DNA of 64,000 nucleotides from DATGPD01 sp041398565. GTDB taxonomy: Bacteria; Planctomycetota; UBA1135; UBA2386. Of this stretch, positions 7,599-16,717 are shown piece after piece (positions within the stretch are counted from its first letter, which is position 1; every line of letters begins with the position of its first letter). A program made the translations under genes and the position numbers. The notes under the pieces are model-generated. The model was given only the letters and a program-made list of their open reading frames with translations, did not search any database and had not been told where the DNA came from. The stretch is taken from the NCBI GenBank assembly GCA_041398565.1, contig JAWKUN010000005.1, positions 124,001-188,000 of the forward strand, written 5' to 3'.

Positions 7599-9821
7599 TC
7601 AGCGGTACTCGCTGAGGAAGGCGCGCTGGAAGGTGCCGTTGGACTGCCGCCAGAGGACCACGACGTCGTCGTGGCCATCGACGCTGACCCACGGCAAGGA
7701 CACGGGGCCGCCGAGCGGGCTGATGTGGTCGTCGACGTCGCGCGGGTGCAGCCAGGCGCCGCGGCGCAACTCGCTCTTGTAGAGGCGCGTCGGCCCGGCG
7801 CCGTCCGCGGCCGCGTAGACCACGACGGCATTGCCTTCGCTGTCCATCTGCACCGCGAACTCGGTGACGTCGGCGAGGGTGAAGCGGTCGGACACGCTGG
7901 CCGGGTGGGTCCAGGTGCCGTTGTTCAGTTCGCTCTTCAACAGGCCGGACACGCCCGCGCCGACGTCCTGGCGCCAGACGATGATCGCGGCGCCGGAGCG
8001 GGCCATGGTCACGCGGGCACTGTGCACGGCGGCACCGTCGGGACTGATGTTGTCGTCCAGGCTGGTCGGGTAGTGCCACGTGCCGCCGCGGTATTCGGCC
8101 TTGAACACCTGTGGTTGGGTCCCGTCGCTCTGCACCCAAGTGATGATGGCGTCGTCGCCGCCGTCGAAGGCGACGTCGGGAGCGTAGGCATCGGCGCCGG
8201 CCGGACTGATGCAGTCGGCGAGGCCGGTCGGGTGCGTCCACGCGCCGTTGCGCAGCTCGCTCTTGTAGATGCGGTAGTTGTGGTTGTCGCTCTGCGCCCA
8301 CACGACCACGACGTGGCCGGTAGGCGACACGGCGATCTGCGCATCCTGGGCGTGGGTGCTGGCGGGGTTGATGTACTCGGTAGCCGCCGGGCGGGTCCAG
8401 GTGCCGTCCTCGTAGGTCGACACGAAGATGGCGCCGTTGCCGCTCACGTACTGCTCCCACACGACGTAGCCCGTGCCGGTGGTGTCCACGACCACCTTGG
8501 GCCGGATGGCGTCGCCGGCGTCGGGGCTGAGGTGGTCGGCGTGCCCGGTCGGATCGGTCCACGCGCCATTGCGGAACACGCTCTTGTAGATGCGCTCGAC
8601 GCCGCCGTCGCGCTGCGACCACACCATCAGCGTGTTGCCGTGGTAGTCGATCGCCATGCGCGGGTCGAAGGTGCTGCCGCCGGCCGGGTTGTGCGGCGTG
8701 GTCACGTCGCGGACGGGATGCGTCCAGGTGCCGTTGCGGCGCTCGCTGCAGAACACGCGGGAGCCGTACTCGTAGGCGACGATGGCGTCGCCCTGCAGGC
8801 CCGTGGCCACCGAGCCGCTGTCGGCGTCGTTGCCGTCCATGCTGATGTCGTCGGTGATCGCCGCCGGGTGCACCCACGCCTTCTCCGAGCACACGATCTC
8901 GACATCGACCACGTCGGCGTCGCCCACGGTGCCGCTGCCCGCGTGCAAGACCACACGCTGGCTGGCCGGCTTGAACTTGACCTGCACGTCGTAGGGCGAG
9001 CCGGTGGCCACCGCGGTGGCGAAGGTGAACCTGCCGTCGTGCTCGACGACCAAGTCGTCGCCGCCGTTGTTGGTGAGCACCAGTCCACCACCGACGAGGC
9101 CGCTGACGGTGCCGCTGATCGTCCGCAGACACTGGCACTCGACGACCACGTCGTCGACGTCGCCAGCGGCGATCGCGCCGGTGGCATGCACCAGGTTCCA
9201 GGTCGTTCCCGGCGGAGCAGCCACGACGTCGACGGCATAGGGCTGGCCGTCGTGTAGGAGGGTTTGGAACCGGAACGGCGACGAGCCCTGGACGGTGATC
9301 TGCTCGGCACCGTTGAGGCCCAGCACCATCTCACCGGACAAGCCCTGCACCGTGCCGCCCACCTGGTAGGCCGGCACGACCGACACCTCGACGTCACGGA
9401 CCTGGCTCAGCACCAGCCCGGTGTTGCGGGCCAGAGTGGTGAACGCCTTCACCGGTCCCTCCAGAAGGGTCACCTCGTAGGTCGCACCGAGTTGGAACTC
9501 GGTGGCGAACAGGAAGGGCCCGTCCTTGTCGAGCACGAGCTCCTCGCCGCCGGTGACCTGCAGGCGCACGGTACCGGCGGTGAGGCCGGCGAGCGTCCCG
9601 CCGACCTGGAGGGGTGTCGGTGCGGGGGGGCGCGTCACTGCGGTGCCGGTGCCGCTCGAGCAGGCCGAGACGACGGCGACGGCAAGCGGCGCCACGCTGC
9701 GCAAGGTGCGACGCCACCACGCACCGGACCACGTTCGGCCGGTCGCAGCACCCGCTGTATGCGAGTACGGAGTCCGGGGATGAAGCCGCCTCGCGGCGGC
9801 CTTGAAGGTCGTCTCGTTCAT
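7599..9821 (-). CDS. Large secreted lipoprotein with two kinds of tandem repeats
   Basis: 740 residues; ATG 9821 has a good Shine-Dalgarno (AAGAGGA). A hydrophobic segment ending VAVVSACSS gives a lipobox. Residues about 65-350 hold four copies of a beta domain of about 75 residues with the pattern GGTVxGLxGxxVLxxNGxExLxVxxxGxFxFxT. The C-terminal half holds about seven copies of a 50-60-residue module, each with a KSELRNGAWTHP-like strand, ISPxGxDA and a VVVVW stretch, resembling sialidase or FG-GAP propeller blades. Likely a surface or exported propeller; ligand unknown. Transcribed away from the ATP synthase operon. Confidence 0.75.
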   Translation of the reverse strand: MNETTFKAAARRLHPRTPYSHTAGAATGRTWSGAWWRRTLRSVAPLAVAVVSACSSGTGTAVTRPPAPTPLQVGGTLAGLTAGTVRLQVTGGEELVLDKDGPFLFATEFQLGATYEVTLLEGPVKAFTTLARNTGLVLSQVRDVEVSVVPAYQVGGTVQGLSGEMVLGLNGAEQITVQGSSPFRFQTLLHDGQPYAVDVVAAPPGTTWNLVHATGAIAAGDVDDVVVECQCLRTISGTVSGLVGGGLVLTNNGGDDLVVEHDGRFTFATAVATGSPYDVQVKFKPASQRVVLHAGSGTVGDADVVDVEIVCSEKAWVHPAAITDDISMDGNDADSGSVATGLQGDAIVAYEYGSRVFCSERRNGTWTHPVRDVTTPHNPAGGSTFDPRMAIDYHGNTLMVWSQRDGGVERIYKSVFRNGAWTDPTGHADHLSPDAGDAIRPKVVVDTTGTGYVVWEQYVSGNGAIFVSTYEDGTWTRPAATEYINPASTHAQDAQIAVSPTGHVVVVWAQSDNHNYRIYKSELRNGAWTHPTGLADCISPAGADAYAPDVAFDGGDDAIITWVQSDGTQPQVFKAEYRGGTWHYPTSLDDNISPDGAAVHSARVTMARSGAAIIVWRQDVGAGVSGLLKSELNNGTWTHPASVSDRFTLADVTEFAVQMDSEGNAVVVYAAADGAGPTRLYKSELRRGAWLHPRDVDDHISPLGGPVSLPWVSVDGHDDVVVLWRQSNGTFQRAFLSEYR

Positions 9822-10294
9822 TCCTCTTCCCTTGCGTTTCGGAGCAGAAGCCACGCGAGTATGGCACACGTCGGAGTGGCGTAGGGTTTCCCTGTGTCGA
9901 CGCCGCTGCCACGCGATGGTCAGGCGCAATCCGTCCACGCGGTGTCGTGGCATCTACGGGATCAGCCAGCCGACCGTCCCGGGTCGAGACGACGAGGGAC
10001 CGAGCGCTCCCAGCCGCCGCGAAGCTCCACACCACCAGCCGGTGTCACACGGCGTCCAGAGCGCGACCCTACGGCGATGTTCGCACTCGCTGCGAGCGGC
10101 GCCTCCGATCGTCTGCCCGAGGCTGCCTGAAACGGCCGACTCGACCCCGGTGTTCTCCTCTTGTCGGCGCACGCCGCGCCGACGCGGCCCCCAGCCATCG
10201 AGGCCCTTCCATCGAGGCCTTCCGTCGAGGCCCTCTTCAACGAGGCCCTCTTCAACGAGGCCCTCTTCAACGAGGCCCTGTCCAACGATCGCCC
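9822..10294. other. Divergent intergenic region upstream of the ATP synthase operon
   Basis: 473 bp without a convincing gene between the lipoprotein (minus) and atpD (plus). It holds the 15-bp tandem repeat at 10198-10290, ending a few bases before the atpD start. No clear -35/-10 pair was identified, but promoters for both genes should lie here. Confidence 0.6.
10198..10290. repeat. 15-bp tandem repeat upstream of atpD
   Basis: The unit CCCTCTTCAACGAGG is perfect three times (10231-10275). It is followed by a degenerate copy CCCTGTCCAACGATC and preceded by shorter related copies (CCATCGAGG, CCGTCGAGG). The array ends about 5 bp before the atpD start codon. Confidence 0.9.
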
Positions 10295-11710
10295 GTGTCC
10301 ACCAGCACGAACACACCCGCGCCGCCGCTCGCCGGACGTGTCGCCGCAGTGCGCGGCACGGTGCTGGAGGTCGACATCGACGGGGCGGTGCCGCCGGTCG
10401 GGGCGGCGCTCGCGTGCAGCCGCCGCGCGCTGCCGCCGGTCAGCGCAGTCGTACAGGCGCACCTCGGTGCCGGCCGCGTGCGCGCGATCGCCATCGACTC
10501 GACGCGGCAGCTCGAGCGCGGCGCCGAGGTGACGACGAAGGGCCTGCCGCTCACCGTACCCGTCGGCCGTGCCTTGCTCGGACGCGTCGTCGACCTGCAC
10601 GGCACACCGCTCGACGGCGGGCCGGCGATCGTCGCCGACGCCAGGCGGCCGTTGCGCCGGGCGCCGCCGGGGCCCGGAGAGCGCCGCCCATGGACCGAGG
10701 TGTACGAGACGGGCATCAAGGTGATCGACCTGTTCTGTCCGTTCCTGCGTGGTGGCCGCGCCGCGGTGTTCGGCGGCGCCGGCGTCGGCAAGACGGTCGT
10801 GCTCACCGAGTTCATCCGCAACGCCATCAGCGAACTCTCGGGCGTCGCGGTGTTCGCCGGCATCGGCGAGCGCTCGCGCGAGGGGCTCGACCTCTGGCAC
10901 GAGATGCGGCGGCGCGGCGTGCTCGAACGCTCGGTCCTGGTGTTCGGCCAGATGAAGGAGACCCCGGGCGCGCGCTTCATGGTGGGCGAGGCGGCGCTCT
11001 CGATCGCCGAGTACTTCCGCGACGAGTTGGGCCAGGATGTCATGTTCGTGGTCGACAACCTGTACCGGCACGTGCAGGCCGGCATGGAGGTGAGCGGGCT
11101 GCTCGGCCGCCTGCCGTCGCGGGTCGGCTACCAGCCGACCCTGGCCGCCGACCTGGCCGCGATCGAAGAGCGCATCACCGCGACCCACCGCGGCAACATG
11201 ATCGCCGTGCAGGCGGTGTACGTGCCGGCCGACGACTACGGCGACCCGGCAGTGACGCACGCGTTCTGGCACATCGACAGCGCCCTGGTGCTGTCACGCG
11301 AGGTGGCGGCCGAGGGCTTCTACCCGGCCGTCGACCCGTTGAGCTCGACCTCGAAGGCGCTCGATCCGGCCGTGGTCGGCCCGCAGCACTACGAGGTCGC
11401 CGAAGAAGCCCGGCGCCTGCTCGGCCGCTTCGAGGAGCTGCGCGACATCATCTCCATGCTCGGCATCGACGAGCTGTCGGCCGAGGATCGCACCGTCGTC
11501 GGCCGCGCCCGCCGCCTGCGCAACTTCCTCACCCAGCCGTTCTTCGTCACCGAGAGCTTCACCGGCACGCCGGGCCAGCGCGTGGCGATGGCCGACACGG
11601 TGGCGAGCGTCGCCGCGATCCTCGACGGCCGTTGCGACGACCTGGCCGAGGACGCGCTTTTCATGATCGGTGCGCTGCCGGCGGAGGTGCTGGGCGGAGG
11701 TGGATCGTGA
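10295..11710 (+). CDS. atpD: N-ATPase F1 subunit beta
   Basis: 471 residues from a GTG that gives the normal N-terminus (GRVAAVRGTVLEVDIDG). Catalytic ATP-binding subunit of the F1 head. The P-loop GGAGVGKTVVLTE is at about residue 159, followed by the catalytic-Glu segment GIGERSREG, and the DELSEED-region equivalent IDELSAEDRTVVGRARRLRNFLTQPFF. First gene of a nine-gene operon whose order atpDCQRBEFAG, with beta and epsilon first, is diagnostic for N-type ATPases, which usually coexist with a conventional F-ATPase elsewhere. Its stop overlaps the atpC GTG by 3 bases (GTGA). Confidence 0.95.
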   Translation: MSTSTNTPAPPLAGRVAAVRGTVLEVDIDGAVPPVGAALACSRRALPPVSAVVQAHLGAGRVRAIAIDSTRQLERGAEVTTKGLPLTVPVGRALLGRVVDLHGTPLDGGPAIVADARRPLRRAPPGPGERRPWTEVYETGIKVIDLFCPFLRGGRAAVFGGAGVGKTVVLTEFIRNAISELSGVAVFAGIGERSREGLDLWHEMRRRGVLERSVLVFGQMKETPGARFMVGEAALSIAEYFRDELGQDVMFVVDNLYRHVQAGMEVSGLLGRLPSRVGYQPTLAADLAAIEERITATHRGNMIAVQAVYVPADDYGDPAVTHAFWHIDSALVLSREVAAEGFYPAVDPLSSTSKALDPAVVGPQHYEVAEEARRLLGRFEELRDIISMLGIDELSAEDRTVVGRARRLRNFLTQPFFVTESFTGTPGQRVAMADTVASVAAILDGRCDDLAEDALFMIGALPAEVLGGGGS

Positions 11711-12123
11711 GCCCGAGCCTGCGCCTCGTCATCCGCACGCCACGCGAGATCGTGTTCGACCGCACCGTGCGCGCCGCGCGCGTTCCTGCCGAAAGCGGTC
11801 AGGTCGGCTTGCGCCCACGCCAGGAGCCGCTGGTCCTGGTGGTCGAACCGGGCCTCTTGGTCCTGCGCGTCGACGGCGGGGCGACGTTCGCGGCGACTGC
11901 CGGCGGCTTGCTCGAAGGCGGTCGCGAAGCGGCGATTCTCTACACGCCGTTCGCCGTGGTCGGCGAACGCGACGAAGACGTGTTGGCCGCGCTCGACCGA
12001 GCGCTGGCCGAGCCCGAGGGCGAGCTGGCCGCACGCCGCCGGCTCGGCGAGTTGGAGCAACGCATCGTCCAAGAGCTGCGGGCGCGGCCGCCGCTACCGC
12101 GCGCGAGGAGCGCCGATGCGTGA
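11707..12123 (+). CDS. atpC: N-ATPase F1 subunit epsilon
   Basis: 138 residues from a GTG overlapping the atpD stop. The N-terminal beta-sandwich (LRLVIRTPREIVFDRTVRAARVPAESGQVGLRP) and C-terminal helical hairpin match subunit epsilon, the central-stalk protein that couples rotation and can inhibit ATP hydrolysis. The P-x-x-x-x-G-Q-x-G-x-x-P-stretch replaces the usual GDIGILPGH. Its end overlaps atpQ by 8 bp. Confidence 0.9.
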   Translation: MSPSLRLVIRTPREIVFDRTVRAARVPAESGQVGLRPRQEPLVLVVEPGLLVLRVDGGATFAATAGGLLEGGREAAILYTPFAVVGERDEDVLAALDRALAEPEGELAARRRLGELEQRIVQELRARPPLPRARSADA

Positions 12124-12406
12124 CCCGCGTCCGAGTTCCCGCCGCGAGACCACGCGCGCGCGCACCCAGCGCGACATCGCGCGGCACCGCCGGCGCGACC
12201 CCGGAACGGCCTTCTGGCGATCGCTGGCTCTGATCGGCAGCGTCGGCTGGCCGATCGTGCTGCTGGCCACAGGAGCGACCCTGCTCGGCCGCTTCCTCGA
12301 TCTCCGCTGGCAGACGGGAGTCCGCTTCACCCTCGTCCTGCTGACCCTCGGCACGGCGCTCGGCAGCCTGATCGCGCTGCACAGCGTCAGGGGGGAACGA
12401 CCATGA
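12116..12406 (+). CDS. atpQ: N-ATPase subunit AtpQ (AtpI/AtpZ-like)
   Basis: 96 residues with a very basic N-terminus (about residues 1-30) and two transmembrane helices (SLALIGSVGWPIVLLATGATLLGRFLD and FTLVLLTLGTALGSLIALHSV). This matches AtpQ, the small membrane protein found between atpC and atpR in N-ATPase operons and thought to act in assembly or cation handling like AtpI/AtpZ. It overlaps both neighbours. Confidence 0.85.
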   Translation: MRDPRPSSRRETTRARTQRDIARHRRRDPGTAFWRSLALIGSVGWPIVLLATGATLLGRFLDLRWQTGVRFTLVLLTLGTALGSLIALHSVRGERP

Positions 12407-12675
12407 ACGGCGCGGCATTCGCGGCCGCCGGCGTCGCGGTCGGCGCCTTGCAGGCGACGCTCCTCGCCGGCGCGGTGCGTCGGCCAACGGCGTCGGGGTT
12501 CTGGCTGCGCCTCGGCGTCACAGGGGTGGTGTTGTGGTGCGCTGCCCGAACCGGCCACCTGTGGTTCGCGGCCGGCGGTTGGGCGCTGGGCTTCGCGGTG
12601 GCGTGCGGCGTCACGGTCGCGGGGCACCTTCGGCGCGATCGGCAGCCCTTCGGGCTGGGGAGGCCGGGGCGATGA
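12403..12675 (+). CDS. atpR: N-ATPase subunit AtpR
   Basis: 90 residues, about three hydrophobic segments (AAFAAAGVAVGALQATLLAGAV, GFWLRLGVTGVVLWCAA, AAGGWALGFAVACGVTVAG). AtpR is specific to N-ATPases and has been proposed to take part in c-ring or ion handling through conserved Arg residues; here Arg27 and Arg36 lie at helix edges. Identification rests on its place between atpQ and atpB, its length and topology. Starts 4 bp inside atpQ and overlaps atpB by 4 bp. Confidence 0.8.
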   Translation: MNGAAFAAAGVAVGALQATLLAGAVRRPTASGFWLRLGVTGVVLWCAARTGHLWFAAGGWALGFAVACGVTVAGHLRRDRQPFGLGRPGR

Positions 12676-13352
12676 CGGGGGCGAGCGGGATCTTCGCCGA
12701 TCGGGTGCTGGTGTGGCTCGGACCACTGCCGATCACCGTCACGATGGCCAGCAGCGTCGCCACCAGCGCGCTTCTGCTGGGTCTGGCCGCGGCGGGCGCG
12801 CGCGCCGTGCTGCGCCACCCCACGAGCCGGCTCGCGGCGGCGAGCCGCCTCACCTTCGGCTTCCTGCGCGGACTCGTGACCGAAGCCGTCGGCCATCCGT
12901 CGCCGCGGCTCGAAGTGTTCGCCGGCACGCTGTTCTTGTTCATCGCCGGCGCCGCGGTGATCGGCCAACTGCCGGGCGTGCCGGCACCGACCGGCAACCT
13001 CGGCGCCACCTCCGCCCTGGCCGCCCTCGTGTTCCTCGCGGTGCCGGTTGCCGGCGTGCACGCCCGCGGTCCGCTCGGCTACCTGAGGCACTACTTCCGG
13101 CCGAACCCCCTGCTGTTCCCGCTGCACCTGGTGAGCGAGCTGTCGCGCACACTGGCTCTCGCGCTCCGCTTGTTCGGCAACATGATGAGCGGCCACCTGA
13201 TGGTGGCGCTCCTCGTCGCGCTCGTGGGCGTTCTGGTGCCCGTGCCGCTCATGGCCCTCGACCTCTTCATCGGCCTGCTGCAGGCCTACATCTTCACCAT
13301 CCTGGCGAGCGTGTACGTCGGCGCCGCCATCCGCGTCGGCGAAGGAGACTGA
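12672..13352 (+). CDS. atpB: N-ATPase F0 subunit a
   Basis: 226 residues from the ATG overlapping the atpR stop. Five to six transmembrane helices. The key helix contains ELSRTLALALRLFGNMMSGHLM, with the essential stator arginine in ALRLFGNM, and the last helix QAYIFTILASVYVGAAI is also canonical. Subunit a forms the two half-channels against the c-ring. Confidence 0.95.
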   Translation: MTGASGIFADRVLVWLGPLPITVTMASSVATSALLLGLAAAGARAVLRHPTSRLAAASRLTFGFLRGLVTEAVGHPSPRLEVFAGTLFLFIAGAAVIGQLPGVPAPTGNLGATSALAALVFLAVPVAGVHARGPLGYLRHYFRPNPLLFPLHLVSELSRTLALALRLFGNMMSGHLMVALLVALVGVLVPVPLMALDLFIGLLQAYIFTILASVYVGAAIRVGEGD

Positions 13353-13354
13353 CC

Positions 13355-13615
13355 ATGAATGAACACACTGTCCTCGCCCTGGGCTCGATCGTCACCGCCG
13401 GCTTCACCATGGCGATCGGCGCGCTCGGCGCCGCGCTCGGCGAGAGCCGCATCGGCGCCGCCGGCATGGACGCGCTGGCGCGCCAGCCGGACGAAGCCGC
13501 CGCCATCACCCGCAACCAGCTGGTGGCACTGGCCATGGTCGAGTCGACCGCGATCTTCTGCCTGGTGATCGCACTGGTGCTGCTCTTCGCCAATCCGTAC
13601 GTGTCCGGCAGCTGA
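13355..13615 (+). CDS. atpE: N-ATPase F0 subunit c with two carboxylates
   Basis: 86 residues, two helices joined by the polar loop ARQPDEAAA. Helix 2 carries AMVESTAIFCLVIALVLLFANP, with the ion-binding Glu followed by Ser-Thr as in sodium-dependent c subunits. Helix 1 has a Glu (GAALGESRIG) where the Propionigenium/Ilyobacter sodium c subunits have Gln, so each subunit bears two buried acids. This double-carboxylate pattern is known from N-ATPases and may favour protons. ATG 13355 follows a GAAGGAG Shine-Dalgarno. Confidence 0.93.
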   Translation: MNEHTVLALGSIVTAGFTMAIGALGAALGESRIGAAGMDALARQPDEAAAITRNQLVALAMVESTAIFCLVIALVLLFANPYVSGS

Positions 13616-13620
13616 CCACC

Positions 13621-14394
13621 ATGTCGCCGACGCTCGCCAACTTCCTGTTCGAAACGGCGAACTTCCTGCTGCTGGCGGCCGCGCTGGCGTGGCTCCTGTT
13701 CGCACCGATCCGGCGCGCGCTCGACCAGGAGAGCGCGAGCCAGCGGCAACGCCGCGAAGCGGCCGAGCACCTGAAGGAGGAGGCCGACGCGGCTCTGAAG
13801 GCGGCGCGCGCCGCCCAGGACGCGGCCGCGCAGGCGGCCGAAGAGCAGCGCACCAACGCCCTGGCCGCCGCGCGCCAAGAGGCAACCGAGGTCGTCGAGG
13901 CCGCCCGCCGCGCCGCCGATCAGCAACGCCAGACGATGGTCGAGGAGCAGCGGCAAGCGCGACGGGTGACCGCGGACGCGGTGGCGGAAGAGGTCGGCCG
14001 CATCGCCGCCGCCTCCGTGCAGCGCTTGCTCGCCGAGCTGCACGGGCCCTCGCTCGACGCCGCACTGGTGCGCACCGCCTGCACGCGGCTCACGGCGCTG
14101 CCGCGGCGGGCCGCCGGGCCGATCGTGGTGGAGAGCGCCCGCCCACTCGACGGCGACACACGCCAGGCGCTGGCCACCGCCCTCGGCGCCACCTTCGATC
14201 TACGGGTCGTCGCCGCTCTCGGTGCCGGCGTGCGCGTCACCACGCCTGCGGGCCAGGTCGACGCCACCGCCGCCGCCGTCGCCAGACAGGCGCAGCAGGC
14301 GCTGCGCGCAGTCGTTGACGCCAGTGCCGACCCCAGCGCCGACCACGCGCTGTCCGAGGCTTCGCGCGCCCCAACCGGCGGGGAGCAGGCGTGA
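13621..14394 (+). CDS. atpF: N-ATPase F0 subunit b (long form)
   Basis: 257 residues: an N-terminal membrane helix (FLFETANFLLLAAALAWLLFAPIRR), a long Ala/Glu/Arg-rich coiled coil (about residues 35-135) and a C-terminal alpha/beta region from about 150 resembling the delta-subunit end (IVVESARPLDGDTRQALATALGATFDL). Conventional b subunits are about 160 residues; N-ATPases lack a separate delta gene, and this fused C-terminus is the likely substitute. Overlaps atpA by 4 bp. Confidence 0.9.
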   Translation: MSPTLANFLFETANFLLLAAALAWLLFAPIRRALDQESASQRQRREAAEHLKEEADAALKAARAAQDAAAQAAEEQRTNALAAARQEATEVVEAARRAADQQRQTMVEEQRQARRVTADAVAEEVGRIAAASVQRLLAELHGPSLDAALVRTACTRLTALPRRAAGPIVVESARPLDGDTRQALATALGATFDLRVVAALGAGVRVTTPAGQVDATAAAVARQAQQALRAVVDASADPSADHALSEASRAPTGGEQA

Positions 14395-15884
14395 ACGCCA
14401 CCGACCTGAAGGCCCGGCTCGCCCGCGTCGACGACGTCGACCTCAGCGCGGCGTTCGCGGTGCACGGCGCGGTCGTCGACGTGGGCGACGGAGTGGCCCA
14501 CGCCGTCGGTCTGGATCAGGTCGGCGCCGAGGAGCTGGTGGCCTTCGATTCGGGTGGCCTGGGGATGGCGTACGAGTTGGCACCCGACCACGCCGGCATC
14601 GTGCTGCTCAGCGGTGCCGACGCGGTGTGCGCCGGCCAAGGCGTGCGGCCGCTGCGTCGCCTGCCGTCGCTGCCCGTCGGCGACGACCTGCTCGGCCGCG
14701 TCGTCGACCCGCTCGGCACTCCGCTCGACGATCGTCCGCCTCCCGTGGGCGAGCCGCGTCCCCTGCTCGGCGACGCGCCCTCGCTCACCGCACGCGCCCC
14801 GGTGCAGCGGCCGCTCCTCACCGGCGTGATGGTGATCGACGCCGCCGTGCCGATCGGCCGCGGCCAACGCCAACTCCTGGTCGGTGACCGCAACGTCGGC
14901 AAGACCTCGCTCGCCCTCGACATCGTCGCCGCGCAGCGGCGGGGCGACGTGGCGTGCGTGTACGTGGTGATCGGCCAACCGATCTCGCGCGTGCTCGGTA
15001 TCTGCGAAGCGTTGCGGCGCAGCGACGCCATGGCCAACACCGTGGTCGTCGCGGCCGAAGCTGCCGATCCGCCCGGCCTGCAGTACCTGGCCCCGTACGC
15101 CGGCGCGACCGTGGCCGAGGCGTTCCGGCAGGAGGGCCGCGACGCTCTGGTGGTGTACGACGACCTCACCAAACACGCTGACGCCTACCGCGAGCTGGCG
15201 TTGCTGCTCGGTCGACCACCGGGGCGCGAGGCGTTCCCCGGCGACATCTTCTACATCCACGCCCAGCTGCTCGAGCGGGCGACGGCGCTCGCCGACAGCG
15301 CCGGCGGCGGGTCGGTGACCGCGTTCCCGATCGTCGAGACCACCGACTCCGACATCTCGGCGTACATCCCCACCAACCTCATCTCGATCACCGACGGTCA
15401 GATCTATCTCGACAGCGCTCGGTTCGAGCGCAACCAGCGACCGGCAGTCGACATCGGCAAGTCGGTGTCGCGAGTCGGTGGAGCCGCGCAACCGCCGGCT
15501 CTGCGCCAGGCAGCGCGCAACCTGCGCATCATCATGTCGCGCTTCGAAGCGCTCGAGGCGCTGACTCGGGTCGGCCTCGACGTCGACCCGCACACGCGCC
15601 AGGCGGTCGAGCGCGGTCGCATCCTGCGCGAAGTCCTGCGCCAGCCGCGCTTCACGGTGCGCAGTGTCAGCGAGCAGATCCTGGCGCTGACCGCCGTGGC
15701 CGAGGGCTGGCTCGACAAGTTGGCGCCCGAGCGCGCTCGCGCGGTCTTGCAAGCGGCGCGCGTGCCCCTGCGCTCCGAGCTCGGCGAACTCACTGCGACG
15801 CTCGACGCCGGCCGTGAGTCTCCCGACGACTGGAAGCAACGCATGCAGGCTCTCGTGCAGCGACTCGCGGGATCGGCGTCATGA
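14391..15884 (+). CDS. atpA: N-ATPase F1 subunit alpha
   Basis: 497 residues, regulatory nucleotide-binding subunit of F1. The P-loop GDRNVGKTSLA is at about residue 164, and the arginine-finger segment is in ETTDSDISAYIPTNLISITDGQIYLD. The signature PAVDIGKSVSRVGGAAQ is present. The N-terminal delta-contact region is short, consistent with the absence of a free delta subunit. Overlaps atpG by 4 bp. Confidence 0.95.
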   Translation: MNATDLKARLARVDDVDLSAAFAVHGAVVDVGDGVAHAVGLDQVGAEELVAFDSGGLGMAYELAPDHAGIVLLSGADAVCAGQGVRPLRRLPSLPVGDDLLGRVVDPLGTPLDDRPPPVGEPRPLLGDAPSLTARAPVQRPLLTGVMVIDAAVPIGRGQRQLLVGDRNVGKTSLALDIVAAQRRGDVACVYVVIGQPISRVLGICEALRRSDAMANTVVVAAEAADPPGLQYLAPYAGATVAEAFRQEGRDALVVYDDLTKHADAYRELALLLGRPPGREAFPGDIFYIHAQLLERATALADSAGGGSVTAFPIVETTDSDISAYIPTNLISITDGQIYLDSARFERNQRPAVDIGKSVSRVGGAAQPPALRQAARNLRIIMSRFEALEALTRVGLDVDPHTRQAVERGRILREVLRQPRFTVRSVSEQILALTAVAEGWLDKLAPERARAVLQAARVPLRSELGELTATLDAGRESPDDWKQRMQALVQRLAGSAS

Positions 15885-16717
15885 AGCGCGAACACCAGCT
15901 GCAACGCCGCCTGCGCTCGCTGACCGCTCTCGCCGACGCCGTGGGGGCGATGAAGAGCCTTTCGGCCCACCACTTTCGCGAGGCGCGCGCCACCGTCGAC
16001 GCGGCCCACGTCTACCGCGCCGGCGTCGAGCGCATCCTGGCGCGCGTCGGCGCCAGCCTGGTCGGCGGCGACGGTGCCGCCGGGCTGCTGGTGGTGGGAG
16101 CCGAGCTCGGCCTGTGCCGCGGCTACAACGCACAGGTGGTGGCGGCCGCAACAGCGCAACGAACCACGCTCGGCGCCGGGCCGACGCTGTGCATCGGCCA
16201 CCGTGCCGCCAGCCTGCTGGCGCGGCGCGGCGTCGCCGCCGTGCGAACCTACGCGGCGCCGACCGGAGTGCGCGGCATCACCGACCTGTTGTCGAAGGTG
16301 GCCGAAGACCTGCTCACCACGTTCGTGAGCGAGCGATTGGCTACGTTCGACATCGTGTCCAGCCGTTTCGGCGGAGTGGGAACATCGCAGCCCACGGTGG
16401 TGCGGCTGTTGCCCCTTGCGCAACCCGCCGCCACCGACGGCGCGGCGTCGCGCTACGCCAGCCGAACGCGCGTGGCGTCGGCGGTGGTCCGCGAGTTCCT
16501 GTACGTGACGCTCTACGACGTGCTCCTCGACGCCCTGGCCGCCGAGCACGGCGCCCGGATCGTCGCCACCCAGTCGGCGGAGGAGTGGCTCGACCAGCGT
16601 CGCCGCGACCTGCGTCGACGGCTCACCTCCGCCCGACGGGAGACGAGCACGCAGGAGATGCTCGAAATCGTGGCAGGTGCCCGCGCGCGCGCCGCAACGC
16701 ACCGTCGCCGGCTCTGA
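15881..16717 (+). CDS. atpG: N-ATPase F1 subunit gamma
   Basis: 278 residues; divergent but recognisable central stalk subunit. The N-terminal helix (LQRRLRSLTALADAVGAMKSLSAHHF) fits the rotor coiled coil. The C-terminal helix ending QEMLEIVAGARA matches the family's ITxELxEIxxGA. The middle segment GAELGLCRGYNAQV corresponds to SDRGLCGGFN. Last gene of the operon; its stop codon is part of a 9-bp hairpin. Confidence 0.88.
   Translation: MKREHQLQRRLRSLTALADAVGAMKSLSAHHFREARATVDAAHVYRAGVERILARVGASLVGGDGAAGLLVVGAELGLCRGYNAQVVAAATAQRTTLGAGPTLCIGHRAASLLARRGVAAVRTYAAPTGVRGITDLLSKVAEDLLTTFVSERLATFDIVSSRFGGVGTSQPTVVRLLPLAQPAATDGAASRYASRTRVASAVVREFLYVTLYDVLLDALAAEHGARIVATQSAEEWLDQRRRDLRRRLTSARRETSTQEMLEIVAGARARAATHRRRL

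Noticed and set aside
13920..15839. A 639-codon minus-strand frame opposite atpF/atpA
   Set aside because: Antisense shadow of conserved ATP synthase genes; no start signal or recognisable domain.
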